From Auanema rhodensis (Eukaryota > Nematoda > Chromadorea > Rhabditida > Rhabditidae): a DNA stretch of 64,000 nt. Under the pieces are notes generated by a model. It was not told the DNA's origin. It made no database searches and worked only from the letters and a program-made list of their open reading frames with translations. Positions within the stretch are counted from its first letter, which is position 1. Each line of letters opens with the position of its first letter. Where the stretch lies: NCBI GenBank assembly GCA_964057225.1, contig OZ059896.1, positions 5,146,001 through 5,210,000 on the forward strand. Direction: 5' to 3'. A program made the translations under genes and the position numbers. Positions 29,096 to 44,700 of this stretch are shown piece by piece.

Positions 29096-32087
29096 CTTAA
29101 TTAGCATAAATTAAAGTTCACGTAAATTTCAAAGTCATGGTTACCATGCACCAATATTAATAAAAATTTGTTTTTAGATTAATATGGACATGGGGAATCT
29201 AATTTTGAAAACCGCATCTCTTTATCTTTCACGTGAAGCGAGTTACATACCAAGTGCACATCACGTGTACATTTAATTAGCATAAATTAAAGTTCACGTA
29301 AATTTCAAAGTCATGGTTACCATGCACCAATATCAATAAAAATTCGTTTTTAGACTAATTTGGACATGGGGAATCTAATTTTGAAAACCGCATCTCTTTA
29401 TCTTTCACGTGAAGCGAGTTACATACCGAGTGCACATCACGTGTACATTTAATTAGCATAAATTAAAGTTCACGTAAATTTCAAAGTCATGGTTACCATG
29501 AACCAATATCAATAAAAATTTGTTTTTAGACTAATATGGACATGGGGAATCTAATTTTGGAAACCGCATCTCTTTATTTTTCACGTGAAGCGAGTTACAT
29601 ACCAAGTGCACATCACGTGTACATTTAATTAGCATAAATTAAAGTTCACGTAAATTTCAAAGTCATGGTTACCATGAACCAATATCAATAAAAATTTGTT
29701 TTTAGACTAATATGGACATGGGGAATCTAATTTTGAAAATCGCATCTCTTTATCTTTCACGTGAAGCGAGTTACATATAAAGTGCACATCACGTGTACAT
29801 TTAATTAGCATAAATTAAAGTTCACGTAAATTTCAAAGTCATGGTTACCATGCACCAATATTAATAAAAATTTGTTTTTAGATTAATATGGACATGGGGA
29901 ATCTAATTTTGGAAACCGCATCTCTTTATTTTTCACGTGAAGCGAGTTACATACCAAGTGCACATCACGTGTACATTTAATTAGCATAAATTAAAGTTCA
30001 CGTAAATTTCAAAGTCATGGTTACCATGCACCAATATCAATAAAAATTGGTTTTTAGACTAATATGGACATGGGGAATCTAATTTTGAAAATCGCATCTC
30101 TTTATCTTTCACGTGAAGCGAGTTACATATAAAGTGCACATCACGTGTACATTTAATTAGCATAAATTAAAGTTCACGTAAATTTCAAAGTCATGGTTAC
30201 CATGCACCAATATTAATAAAAATTTGTTTTTATATTAATATGGACATGGGGAATCTAATTTTGAAAACCGCATCTCTTTATCTTTCACGTGAAGCGAGTT
30301 ACATACCAAGTGCACATCACGTGTACACTTAATTAGCATAAATTAAAGTTCACGTAAATTTCAAAGTCATGGTTACCATGCACCAATATCAATAAAAATT
30401 GGTTTTTAGACTAATATGGACATGGGGAATCTAATTTTGAAAACCGCATCTCTTTATCTTTCACGTGAAGCGAGTTACATACCAAGTGCACATCACGTGT
30501 ACATTTAATTAGCATAAATTAAAGTTCACGTAAATTTCAAAGTCATGGTTACCATGCACCAATATTAATAAAAATTTGTTTTTAGATTAATATGGACATG
30601 GGGAATCTAATTTTGAAAACCGCATCTCTTTATCTTTCACGTGAAGCGAGTTACATACCAAGTGCACATCACGTGTACACTTAATTAGCATAAATTAAAG
30701 TTCACGTAAATTTCAAAGTCATGGTTACCATGCACCAATATCAATAAAAATTTGTTTTTAGACTAATTTGGACATGGGGAATCTAATTTTGAAAACCGCA
30801 TCTCTTTATCTTTCACGTGAAGCGAGTTACATACCAAGTGCACATCACGTGTACATTTAATTAGCATAAATTAAAGTTCACATAAATTTCAAAGTCATGG
30901 TTACCATGAACCAATATCAATAAAAATTTGTTTTAAGACTAATATGGACATGGGGAATCTAATTTTGGAAACCGCATCTCTTTATTTTTCACGTGAAGCG
31001 AGTTACATACCAAGTGCACATCACGTGTACATTTAATTAGCATAAATTAAAGTTCACGTAAATTTCAAAGTCATGGTTACCATGCACCAATATCAATAAA
31101 AATTTGTTTTTAGACTAATATGGACATGGGGAATCTAATTTTGAAAATCGCATCTCTTTATCTTTCACGTGAAGCGAGTTACATACCAAGTGCACATCAC
31201 GTGTACATTTAATTAGCATAAATTAAAGTTCACGTAAATTTCAAAGTCATGGTTACCATGCACCAATATCAATAAAAATTTGTTTTTAGACTAATATGGA
31301 CATGGGGAATCTAATTTTGAAAATCGCATCTCTTTATCTTTCACGTGAAGCGAGTTACATACCAAGTGCACATCACGTGTACATTTAATTAGCATAAATT
31401 AATGTTCACGTAAATTTCAAAGTCATGGTTACCATGAACCAATATCAATAAAAATTTGTTTTTAGACTAATATGGACATGGGGAATCTAATTTTGAAAAC
31501 CGCATCTCTTTATCTTTCACGTGAAGCGAGTTACATATAAAGTGCACATCACGTGTACACTTAATTAGCATAAATTAAAGTTCACGTAAATTTCAAAGTC
31601 ATGGTTACCATGCACCAATATCAATAAAAATTGGTTTTTAGACTAATATGGACATGGGGAATCTAATTTTGAAAACCGCATCTCTTTATCTTTCACGTGA
31701 AGCGAGTTACATACCAAGTGCACATCACGTGTACATTTAATTAGCATAAATTAAAGTTCACGTAAATTTCAAAGTCATGGTTACCATGCACCAATATTAA
31801 TAAAAATTTGTTTTTAGATTAATATGGACATGGGGAATCTAATTTTGAAAACCGCATCTCTTTATCTTTCACGTGAAGCGAGTTACATACCAAGTGCACA
31901 TCACGTGTACACTTAATTAGCATAAATTAAAGTTCACGTAAATTTCAAAGTCATGGTTACCATGCACCAATATCAATAAAAATTTGTTTTTAGACTAATT
32001 TGGACATGGGGAATCTAATTTTGAAAACCGCATCTCTTTATCTTTCACGTGAAGCGAGTTACATACCAAGTGCACATCACGTGTACA
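29096..32087. repeat. Higher-order repeat copy M2, 17 monomers, 2992 bp
   Basis: This is the second tandem copy of the preceding 17-monomer block, with the same rare substitutions at 29345, 30049, 30233, 30935 and 31403. A partial third copy follows with a 1232-bp (7-monomer) offset: TTTTAAGACT again at 32167 and AATGTT again at 32635. The AATGTT variant appears once more at 35627, again 2992 bp beyond 32635. Unequal exchange in whole-monomer steps explains this pattern. Confidence 0.85.
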
Positions 32088-35000
32088 TTTAATTAGCATA
32101 AATTAAAGTTCACGTAAATTTCAAAGTCATGGTTAATATGAACCAATATCAATAAAAATTTGTTTTAAGACTAATATGGACATGGGGAATCTAATTTTGG
32201 AAACCGCATCTCTTTATTTTTCACGTGAAGCGAGTTACATACCAAGTGCACATCACGTGTACATTTAATTAGCATAAATTAAAGTTCACGTAAATTTCAA
32301 AGTCATGGTTACCATGCACCAATATCGATAAAAATTTGTTTTTAGACTAATATGGACATGGGGAATCTAATTTTGAAAATCGCATCTCTTTATCTTTCAC
32401 GTGAAGCGAGTTACATACCAAGTGCACATCACGTGTACATTTAATTAGCATAAATTAAAGTTCACGTAAATTTCAAAGTCATGGTTACCATGCACCAATA
32501 TCAATAAAAATTTGTTTTTAGACTAATATGGACATGGGGAATCTAATTTTGAAAATCGCATCTCTTTATCTTTCACGTGAAGCGAGTTACATACCAAGTG
32601 CACATCACGTGTACATTTAATTAGCATAAATTAATGTTCACGTAAATTTCAAAGTCATGGTTACCATGAACCAATATCAATAAAAATTTGTTTTTAGACT
32701 AATATGGACATGGGGAATCTAATTTTGAAAACCGCATCTCTTTATCTTTCACGTGAAGCGAGTTACATATAAAGTGCACATCACGTGTACATTTAATTAG
32801 CATAAATTAAAGTTCACGTAAATTTCAAAGTCATGGTTACCATGCACCAATATTAATAAAAATTTGTTTTTAGATTAATATGGACATGGGGAATCTAATT
32901 TTGAAAACCGCATCTCTTTATCTTTCACGTGAAGCGAGTTACATACCAAGTGCACATCACGTGTACACTTAATTAGCATAAATTAAAGTTCACGTAAATT
33001 TCAAAGTCATGGTTACCATGCACCAATATCAATAAAAATTTGTTTTTAGACTAATATGGACATGGGGAATCTAATTTTGAAAATCGCATCTCTTTATCTT
33101 TCACGTGAAGCGAGTTACATACCAAGTGCACATCACGTGTACATTTAATTAGCATAAATTAAAGTTCACGTAAATTTCAAAGTCATGGTTACCATGAACC
33201 AATATCAATAAAAATTTGTTTTTAGACTAATATGGACATGGGGAATCTAATTTTGAAAATCGCATCTCTTTATCTTTCACGTGAAGCGAGTTACATATAA
33301 AGTGCACATCACGTGTACATTTAATTAGCATAAATTAAAGTTCACGTAAATTTCAAAGTCATGGTTACCATGCACCAATATTAATAAAAATTTGTTTTTA
33401 GACTAATATGGACATGGGGAATCTAATTTTGAAAACCGCATCTCTTTATCTTTCACGTGAAGCGAGTTACATACCAAGTGCACATCACGTGTACATTTAA
33501 TTAGCATAAATTAAAGTTCACGTAAATTTCAAAGTCATGGTTACCATGCACCAATATTAATAAAAATTTGTTTTTAGATTAATATGGACATGGGGAATCT
33601 AATTTTGAAAACCGCATCTCTTTATCTTTCACGTGAAGCGAGTTACATACCAAGTGCACATCACGTGTACATTTAATTAGCATAAATTAAAGTTCACGTA
33701 AATTTCAAAGTCATGGTTACCATGCACCAATATCAATAAAAATTCGTTTTTAGACTAATTTGGACATGGGGAATCTAATTTTGAAAACCGCATCTCTTTA
33801 TCTTTCACGTGAAGCGAGTTACATACCGAGTGCACATCACGTGTACATTTAATTAGCATAAATTAAAGTTCACGTAAATTTCAAAGTCATGGTTACCATG
33901 AACCAATATCAATAAAAATTTGTTTTTAGACTAATATGGACATGGGGAATCTAATTTTGGAAACCGCATCTCTTTATTTTTCACGTGAAGCGAGTTACAT
34001 ACCAAGTGCACATCACGTGTACATTTAATTAGCATAAATTAAAGTTCACGTAAATTTCAAAGTCATGGTTACCATGCACCAATATCAATAAAAATTTGTT
34101 TTTAGACTAATATGGACATGGGGAATCTAATTTTGAAAATCGCATCTCTTTATCTTTCACGTGAAGCGAGTTACATACCAAGTGCACATCACGTGTACAT
34201 TTAATTAGAAAAAATTAAAGTTCACGTAAATTTCAAAGTCATGGTTACCATGAACCAATATCAATAAAAATTTGTTTCTAGACTAATATGGACATGGGGA
34301 ATCTAATTTTGAAAATCGCATCTCTTTATCTTTCACGTGAAGCGAGTTACATATAAAGTGCACATCACGTGTACATTTAATTAGCATAAATTAAAGTTCA
34401 CGTAAATTTCAAAGTCATGGTTACCATGCACCAATATTAATAAAAATTTGTTTTTAGATTAATATGGACATGGGGAATCTAATTTTGAAAACCGCATCTC
34501 TTTATCTTTCACGTGAAGCGAGTTACATACCAAGTGCACATCACGTGTACACTTAATTAGCATAAATTAAAGTTCACGTAAATTTCAAAGTCATGGTTAC
34601 CATGCACCAATATCAATAAAAATTGGTTTTTAGACTAATATGGACATGGGGAATCTAATTTTGAAAACCGCATCTCTTTATCTTTCACGTGAAGCGAGTT
34701 ACATACCAAGTGCACATCACGTGTACATTTAATTAGCATAAATTAAAGTTCACGTAAATTTCAAAGTCATGGTTACCATGCACCAATATTAATAAAAATT
34801 TGTTTTTAGATTAATATGGACATGGGGAATCTAATTTTGAAAACCGCATCTCTTTATCTTTCACGTGAAGCGAGTTACATACCAAGTGCACATCACGTGT
34901 ACACTTAATTAGCATAAATTAAAGTTCACGTAAATTTCAAAGTCATGGTTACCATGCACCAATATCAATAAAAATTTGTTTTTAGACTAATTTGGACATG

Positions 35001-38000
35001 GGGAATCTAATTGTGAAAACCGCATCTCTTTATCTTTCACGTGAAGCGAGTTACATACCAAGTGCACATCACGTGTACATTTAATTAGCATAAATTAAAG
35101 TTCACGTAAATTTCAAAGTCATGGTTACCATGAACCAATATCAATAAAAATTTGTTTTTAGACTAATATGGACATGGGGAATCTAATTTTGGAAACCGCA
35201 TCTCTTTATTTTTCACGTGAAGCGAGTTACATACCAAGTGCACATCACGTGTACATTTAATTAGCATAAATTAAAGTTCACGTAAATTTCAAAGTCATGG
35301 TTACCATGCACCAATATCAATAAAAATTTGTTTTTAGACTAATATGGACATGGGGAATCTAATTTTGAAAATCGCATCTCTTTATCTTTCACGTGAAGCG
35401 AGTTACATACCAAGTGCACATCACGTGTACATTTAATTAGCATAAATTAAAGTTCACGTAAATTTCAAAGTCATGGTTACCATGCACCAATATCAATAAA
35501 AATTTGTTTTTAGACTAATATGGACATGGGGAATCTAATTTTGAAAATCGCATCTCTTTATCTTTCACGTGAAGCGAGTTACATACCAAGTGCACATCAC
35601 GTGTACATTTAATTAGCATAAATTAATGTTCACGTAAATTTCAAAGTCATGGTTACCATGAACCAATATCAATAAAAATTTGTTTTTAGACTAATATGGA
35701 CATGGGGAATCTAATTTTGAAAACCGCATCTCTTTATCTTTCACGTGAAGCGAGTTACATATAAAGTGCACATCACGTGTACATTTAATTAGCATAAATT
35801 AAAGTTCACGTAAATTTCAAAGTCATGGTTACCATGCACCAATATTAATAAAAATTGGTTTTTAGACTAATATGGACATGGGGAATCTAATTTTGAAAAC
35901 CGCATCTCTTTATCTTTCACGTGAAGCGAGTTACATACCAAGTGCACATCACGTGTACATTTAATTAGCATAAATTAAAGTTCACGTAAATTTCAAAGTC
36001 ATGGTTACCATGCACCAATATCAATAAAAATTCGTTTTTAGACTAATTTGGACATGGGGAATCTAATTTTGAAAACCGCATCTCTTTATCTTTCACGTGA
36101 AGCGAGTTACATACCAAGTGCACATCACGTGTACATTTAATTAGCATAAATTAAAGTTCACGTAAATTTCAAAGTCATGGTTACCATGCACCAATATCAA
36201 TAAAAATTTGTTTTTAGACTAATATGGACATGGGGAATCTAATTTTGAAAATCGCATCTCTTTATCTTTCACGTGAAGCGAGTTACATACCAAGTGCACA
36301 TCACGTGTACATTTAATTAGCATAAATTAAAGTTCACGTAAATTTCAAAGTCATGGTTACCATGAACCAATATCAATAAAAATTTGTTTTTAGACTAATA
36401 TGGACATGCGGAATCTAATTTTGAAAACCGCATCTCTTTATCTTTCACGTGAAGCGAGTTACATACCAAGTGCACATCACGTGTACACTTAATTAGCATA
36501 AATTAAAGTTCACGTAAATTTCAAAGTCATGGTTACCATGCACCAATATCAATAAAAATTGGTTTTTAGACTAATATGGACATGGGGAATCTAATTTTGA
36601 AAACCGCATCTCTTTATCTTTCACGTGAAGCGAGTTACATACCAAGTGCACATCACGTGTACATTTAATTAGCATAAATTAAAGTTCACGTAAATTTCAA
36701 AGTCATGGTTACCATGCACCAATATTAATAAAAATTTGTTTTTAGATTAATATGGACATGGGGAATCTAATTTTGAAAACCGCATCTCTTTATCTTTCAC
36801 GTGAAGCGAGTTACATACCAAGTGCACATCACGTGTACACTTAATTAGCATAAATTAAAGTTCACGTAAATTTCAAAGTCATGGTTACCATGCACCAATA
36901 TCAATAAAAATTGGTTTTTAGACTAATATGGACATGGGGAATCTAATTTTGAAAACCGCATCTCTTTATCTTTCACGTGAAGCGAGTTACATACCAAGTG
37001 CACATCACGTGTACATTTAATTAGCATAAATTAAAGTTCACGTAAATTTCAAAGTCATGGTTACCATGCACCAATATCAATAAAAATTTGTTTTTAGACT
37101 AATATGGACATGGGGAATCTAATTTTGAAAATCGCATCTCTTTATCTTTCACGTGAAGCGAGTTACATACCAAGTGCACATCACGTGTACATTTAATTAG
37201 CATAAATTAAAGTTCACGTAAATTTCAAAGTCATGGTTACCATGAACCAATATCAATAAAAATTTGTTTTTAGACTAATATGGACATGGGGAATCTAATT
37301 TTGAAAATCGCATCTCTTTATCTTTCACGTGAAGCGAGTTACATATAAAGTGCACATCACGTGTACATTTAATTAGCATAAATTAAAGTTCACGTAAATT
37401 TCAAAGTCATGGTTACCATGCACCAATATTAATAAAAATTTGTTTTTAGATTAATATGGACATGGGGAATCTAATTTTGAAAACCGCATCTCTTTATCTT
37501 TCACGTGAAGCGAGTTACATACCAAGTGCACATCACGTGTACATTTAATTAGCATAAATTAAAGTTCACGTAAATTTCAAAGTCATGGTTACCATGCACC
37601 AATATCAATAAAAATTCGTTTTTAGACTAATTTGGACATGGGGAATCTAATTTTGAAAACCGCATCTCTTTATCTTTCACGTGAAGCGAGTTACATACCG
37701 AGTGCACATCACGTGTACATTTAATTAGCATAAATTAAAGTTCACGTAAATTTCAAAGTCATGGTTACCATGAACCAATATCAATAAAAATTTGTTTTTA
37801 GACTAATATGGACATGGGGAATCTAATTTTGGAAACCGCATCTCTTTATTTTTCACGTGAAGCGAGTTACATACCAAGTGCACATCACGTGTACATTTAA
37901 TTAGCATAAATTAAAGTTCACGTAAATTTCAAAGTCATGGTTACCATGCACCAATATCAATAAAAATTTGTTTTTAGACTAATATGGACATGGGGAATCT

Positions 38001-40320
38001 AATTTTGAAAATCGCATCTCTTTATCTTTCAAGTGAAGCGAGTTACATACCAAGTGCACATCACGTGTACATTTAATTAGCATAAATTAAAGTTCACGTA
38101 AATTTCAAAGTCATGGTTACCATGAACCAATATCAATAAAAATTTGTTTTTAGACTTATATGGACATGGGGAATCTAATTTTGAAAATCGCATCTCTTTA
38201 TCTTTCACGTGAAGCGAGTTACATATAAAGTGCACATCACGTGTACATTTAATTAGCATAAATTAAAGTTCACGTAAATTTCAAAGTCATGGTTACCATG
38301 CACCAATATTAATAAAAATTTGTTTTTAGATTAATATGGACATGGGGAATCTAATTTTGAAAACCGCATCTCTTTATCTTTCACGTGAAGCGAGTTACAT
38401 ACCAAGTGCACATCACGTGTACACTTAATTAGCATAAATTAAAGTTCACGTAAATTTCAAAGTCATGGTTACCATGCACCAATATCAATAAAAATTTGTT
38501 TTTAGACTAATATGGACATGGGGAATCTAATTTTGAAAACCGCATCTCTTTATCTTTCACGTGAAGCGAGTTACATACCAAGTGCACATCACGTGTACAT
38601 TTAATTAGCATAAATTAAAGTTCACGTAAATTTCAAAGTCATGGTTACCATGAACCAATATCAATAAAAATTTGTTTTTAGACTAATATGGACATGGGGA
38701 ATCTAATTTTGGAAACCGCATCTCTTTATCTTTCACGTGAAGCGAGTTACATACCAAGTGCACATCACGTGTACATTTAATTAGCATAAATTAAAGTTCA
38801 CGTAAATTTCAAAGTCATGGTTACCATGAACCAATATCAATAAAAATTTGTTTTTAAACTAATATGGACATGGGGAATCTAATTTTGAAAACCGCATCTC
38901 TTTATCTTTCACGTGAAGCGAGTTACATACCAAGTGCACATCACGTGTACATTTAATTAGCATAAATTAAAGTTCACGTAAATTTCAAAGTCATGGTTAC
39001 CATGCACCAATATCAATAAAAATTTGTTTTTAGACTAATATGGACATGGGGAATCTAATTTTGAAAATCGCATCTCTTTATCTTTCACGTGAAGCGAGTT
39101 ACATATAAAGTGCACATCAGGTGTACATTTAATTAGCATAAATTAAAGTTCACGTAAATTTCAAAGTCATGGTTACCATGCACCAATATCAATAAAAATT
39201 TGTTTTTAGACTAATATGGACATGGGGAATCTAATTTTGAAAATCGCATCTCTTTATCTTTCACGTGAAGCGAGTTACATACCAAGTGCACATCACGTGT
39301 ACATTTAATTAGCATAAATTAAAGTTCACGTAAATTTCAAAGTCATGGTTACCATGAACCAATATCAATAAAAATTTGTTTTTAGACTAATATGGACATG
39401 GGGAATCTAATTTTGAAAATCGCATCTCTTTATCTTTCACGTGAAGCGAGTTACATATGAAGTGCACATCACGTGTACATTTAATTAGCATAAATTAAAG
39501 TTCACGTAAATTTCAAAGTCATGGTTACCATGCACCAATATTAATAAAAATTTGTTTTTAGATTAATATGGACATGGGGAATCTAATTTTGAAAACCGCA
39601 TCTCTTTATCTTTCACGTGAAGCGAGTTACATACCAAGTGCACATCACGTGTACATTTAATTAGCATAAATTAAAGTTCACGTAAATTTCAAAGTCATGG
39701 TTACCATGCACCAATATCAATAAAAATTCGTTTTTAGACTAATTTGGACATGGGGAATCTAATTTTGAAAACCGCATCTCTTTATCTTTCACGTGAAGCG
39801 AGTTACATACCGAGTGCACATCACGTGTACATTTAATTAGCATAAATTAAAGTTCACGTAAATTTCAAAGTCATGGTTACCATGAACCAATATCAATAAA
39901 AATTTGTTTTTAGACTAATATGGACATGGGGAATCTAATTTTGGAAACCGCATCTCTTTATTTTTCACGTGAAGCGAGTTACATACCAAGTGCACATCAC
40001 GTGTACATTTAATTAGCATAAATTAAAGTTCACGTAAATTTCAAAGTCATGGTTACCATGCACCAATATCAATAAAAATTTGTTTTTAGACTAATATGGA
40101 CATGGGGAATCTAATTTTGAAAATCGCATCTCTTTATCTTTCACGTGAAGCGAGTTACATACCAAGTGCACATCACGTGTACATTTAATTAGCATAAATT
40201 AAAGTTCACGTAAATTTCAAAGTCATGGTTACCATGAACCAATATCAATAAAAATTTGTTTTTAGACTAATATGGACATGGGGAATCTAATTTTGAAAAT
40301 CGCATCTCTTTATCTTTCAC

Positions 40321-43300
40321 GTGAAGCGAGTTACATATAAAGTGCACATCACGTGTACATTTAATTAGCATAAATTAAAGTTCACGTAAATTTCAAAGTC
40401 ATGGTTACCATGCACCAATATTAATAAAAATTTGTTTTTAGATTAATTTGGACATGGGGAATCTAATTTTGAAAACCGCATCTCTTTATCTTTCACGTGA
40501 AGCGAGTTACATACCGAGTGCACATCACGTGTACATTTAATTAGCATAAATTAAAGTTCACGTAAATTTCAAAGTCATGGTTACCATGAACCAATATCAA
40601 TAAAAATTTGTTTTTAGACTAATATGGACATGGGGAATCTAATTTTGGAAACCGCATCTCTTTATTTTTCACGTGAAGCGAGTTACATACCAAGTGCACA
40701 TCACGTGTACATTTAATTAGCATAAATTAAAGTTCACGTAAATTTCAAAGTCATGGTTACCATGCACCAATATCAATAAAAATTTGTTTTTAGACTAATA
40801 TGGACATGGGGAATCTAATTTTGAAAATCGCATCTCTTTATCTTTCACGTGAAGCGAGTTACATACCAAGTGCACATCACGTGTACATTTAATTAGCATA
40901 AATTAAAGTTCACGTAAATTTCAAAGTCATGGTTACCATGAACCAATATCAATAAAAATTTGTTTTTAGACTAATATGGACATGGGGAATCTAATTTTGA
41001 AAATCGCATCTCTTTATCTTTCACGTGAAGCGAGTTACATATAAAGTGCACATCACGTGTACATTTAATTAGCATAAATTAAAGTTCACGTAAATTTCAA
41101 AGTCATGGTTACCATGAACCAATATCAATAAAAATTTGTTTTTAAACTAATATGGACATGGGGAATCTAATTTTGAAAACCGCATCTCTTTATCTTTCAC
41201 GTGAAGCGAGTTACATACCAAGTGCACATCACGTGTACATTTAATTAGCATAAATTAAAGTTCACGTAAATTTCAAAGTCATGGTTACCATGCACCAATA
41301 TCAATAAAAATTTGTTTTTAGACTAATATGGACATGGGGAATCTAATTTTGAAAATCGCATCTCTTTATCTTTCACGTGAAGCGAGTTACATACCAAGTG
41401 CACATCACGTGTACATTTAATTAGCATAAATTAAAGTTCACGTAAATTTCAAAGTCATGGTTACCATGAACCAATATCAATAAAAATTTGTTTTTAGACT
41501 AATATGGACATGGGGAATCTAATTTTGAAAATCGCATCTCTTTATCTTTCACGTGAAGCGAGTTACATATAAAGTGCACATCACGTGTACATTTAATTAG
41601 CATAAATTAAAGTTCACGTAAATTTCAAAGTCATGGTTACCATGCACCAATATTAATAAAAATTTGTTTTTAGATTAATTTGGACATGGGGAATCTAATT
41701 TTGAAAACCGCATCTCTTTATCTTTCACGTGAAGCGAGTTACATACCGAGTGCACATCACGTGTACATTTAATTAGCATAAATTAAAGTTCACGTAAATT
41801 TCAAAGTCATGGTTACCATGAACCAATATCAATAAAAATTTGTTTTTAGACTAATATGGACATGGGGAATCTAATTTTGGAAACCGCATCTCTTTATTTT
41901 TCACGTGAAGCGAGTTACATACCAAGTGCACATCACGTGTACATTTAATTAGCATAAATTAAAGTTCACGTAAATTTCAAAGTCATGGTTACCATGCACC
42001 AATATCAATAAAAATTTGTTTTTAGACTAATATGGACATGGGGAATCTAATTTTGAAAATCGCATCTCTTTATCTTTCACGTGAAGCGAGTTACATACCA
42101 AGTGCACATCACGTGTACATTTAATTAGCATAAATTAAAGTTCACGTAAATTTCAAAGTCATGGTTACCATGAACCAATATCAATAAAAATTTGTTTTTA
42201 GACTAATATGGACATGGGGAATCTAATTTTGAAAATCGCATCTCTTTATCTTTCACGTGAAGCGAGTTACATATAAAGTGCACATCACGTGTACATTTAA
42301 TTAGCATAAATTAAAGTTCACGTAAATTTCAAAGTCATGGTTACCATGCACCAATATTAATAAAAATTTGTTTTTAGATTAATTTGGACATGGGGAATCT
42401 AATTTTGAAAACCGCATCTCTTTATCTTTCACGTGAAGCGAGTTACATACCGAGTGCACATCACGTGTACATTTAATTAGCATAAATTAAAGTTCACGTA
42501 AATTTCAAAGTCATGGTTACCATGCACCAATATCAATAAAAATTTGTTTTTAGACTAATATGGACATGGGGAATCTAATTTTGAAAATCGCATCTCTTTA
42601 TCTTTCACGTGAAGCGAGTTACATATAAAGTGCACATCAGGTGTACATTTAATTAGCATAAATTAAAGTTCACGTAAATTTCAAAGTCATGGTTACCATG
42701 CACCAATATCAATAAAAATTTGTTTTTAGACTAATATGGACATGGGGAATCTAATTTTGGAAACCGCATCTCTTTATTTTTCACGTGAAGCGAGTTACAT
42801 ACCAAGTGCACATCACGTGTACATTTAATTAGCATAAATTAAAGTTCACGTAAATTTCAAAGTCATGGTTACCATGCACCAATATCAATAAAAATTTGTT
42901 TTTAGACTAATATGGACATGGGGAATCTAATTTTGAAAATCGCATCTCTTTATCTTTCACGTGAAGCGAGTTACATACCAAGTGCACATCACGTGTACAT
43001 TTAATTAGCATAAATTAAAGTTCACGTAAATTTCAAAGTCATGGTTACCATGAACCAATATCAATAAAAATTTGTTTTTAGACTAATATGGACATGGGGA
43101 ATCTAATTTTGAAAATCGCATCTCTTTATCTTTCACGTGAAGCGAGTTACATATAAAGTGCACATCACGTGTACATTTAATTAGCATAAATTAAAGTTCA
43201 CGTAAATTTCAAAGTCATGGTTACCATGAACCAATATCAATAAAAATTTGTTTTTAAACTAATATGGACATGGGGAATCTAATTTTGAAAACCGCATCTC

Positions 43301-44700
43301 TTTATCTTTCACGTGAAGCGAGTTACATACCAAGTGCACATCACGTGTACATTTAATTAGCATAAATTAAAGTTCACGTAAATTTCAAAGTCATGGTTAC
43401 CATGCACCAATATCAATAAAAATTTGTTTTTAGACTAATATGGACATGGGGAATCTAATTTTGAAAATCGCATCTCTTTATCTTTCACGTGAAGCGAGTT
43501 ACATACCAAGTGCACATCACGTGTACATTTAATTAGCATAAATTAAAGTTCACGTAAATTTCAAAGTCATGGTTACCATGAACCAATATCAATAAAAATT
43601 TGTTTTTAGACTAATATGGACATGGGGAATCTAATTTTGAAAATCGCATCTCTTTATCTTTCACGTGAAGCGAGTTACATATAAAGTGCACATCACGTGT
43701 ACATTTAATTAGCATAAATTAAAGTTCACGTAAATTTCAAAGTCATGGTTACCATGCACCAATATTAATAAAAATTTGTTTTTAGATTAATTTGGACATG
43801 GGGAATCTAATTTTGAAAACCGCATCTCTTTATCTTTCACGTGAAGCGAGTTACATACCGAGTGCACATCACGTGTACATTTAATTAGCATAAATTAAAG
43901 TTCACGTAAATTTCAAAGTCATGGTTACCATGAACCAATATCAATAAAAATTTGTTTTTAGACTAATATGGACATGGGGAATCTAATTTTGGAAACCGCA
44001 TCTCTTTATTTTTCACGTGAAGCGAGTTACATACCAAGTGCACATCACGTGTACATTTAATTAGCATAAATTAAAGTTCACGTAAATTTCAAAGTCATGG
44101 TTACCATGCACCAATATCAATAAAAATTTGTTTTTAGACTAATATGGACATGGGGAATCTAATTTTGAAAATCGCATCTCTTTATCTTTCACGTGAAGCG
44201 AGTTACATACCAAGTGCACATCACGTGTACATTTAATTAGCATAAATTAAAGTTCACGTAAATTTCAAAGTCATGGTTACCATGAACCAATATCAATAAA
44301 AATTTGTTTTTAGACTAATATGGACATGGGGAATCTAATTTTGAAAATCGCATCTCTTTATCTTTCACGTGAAGCGAGTTACATATAAAGTGCACATCAC
44401 GTGTACATTTAATTAGCATAAATTAAAGTTCACGTAAATTTCAAAGTCATGGTTACCATGCACCAATATTAATAAAAATTTGTTTTTAGATTAATTTGGA
44501 CATGGGGAATCTAATTTTGAAAACCGCATCTCTTTATCTTTCACGTGAAGCGAGTTACATACCGAGTGCACATCACGTGTACATTTAATTAGCATAAATT
44601 AAAGTTCACGTAAATTTCAAAGTCATGGTTACCATGCACCAATATCAATAAAAATTTGTTTTTAGACTAATATGGACATGGGGAATCTAATTTTGAAAAT
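40321..44700. repeat. Short-period higher-order zone (3- and 4-monomer steps)
   Basis: The ATAAAGTGC subtype monomer recurs here at close intervals: at monomers whose GAGTTACAT falls near 40331, 41035, 41563, 42267, 42619, 43147, 43675 and 44379. Steps are 704, 528, 704, 352, 528, 528 and 704 bp. Several 704-bp units have the same order of subtypes: ATAAAGTGC with AGATTAATTTGG, then ACCGAGTGC, then TTTTTCACG, then a monomer ending AATCGC. The zone is a mixture of three- and four-monomer units, not one clean repeat. The rare ATCAGGTG change links 39120, 42640 and 44752 by whole-monomer distances. Confidence 0.7.

Noticed and set aside
38077-38259. A 60-codon open frame on the minus strand inside the satellite
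   Set aside because: It exists only because point changes in one monomer remove stops; neighbouring monomers do not keep the frame and there is no protein signal.
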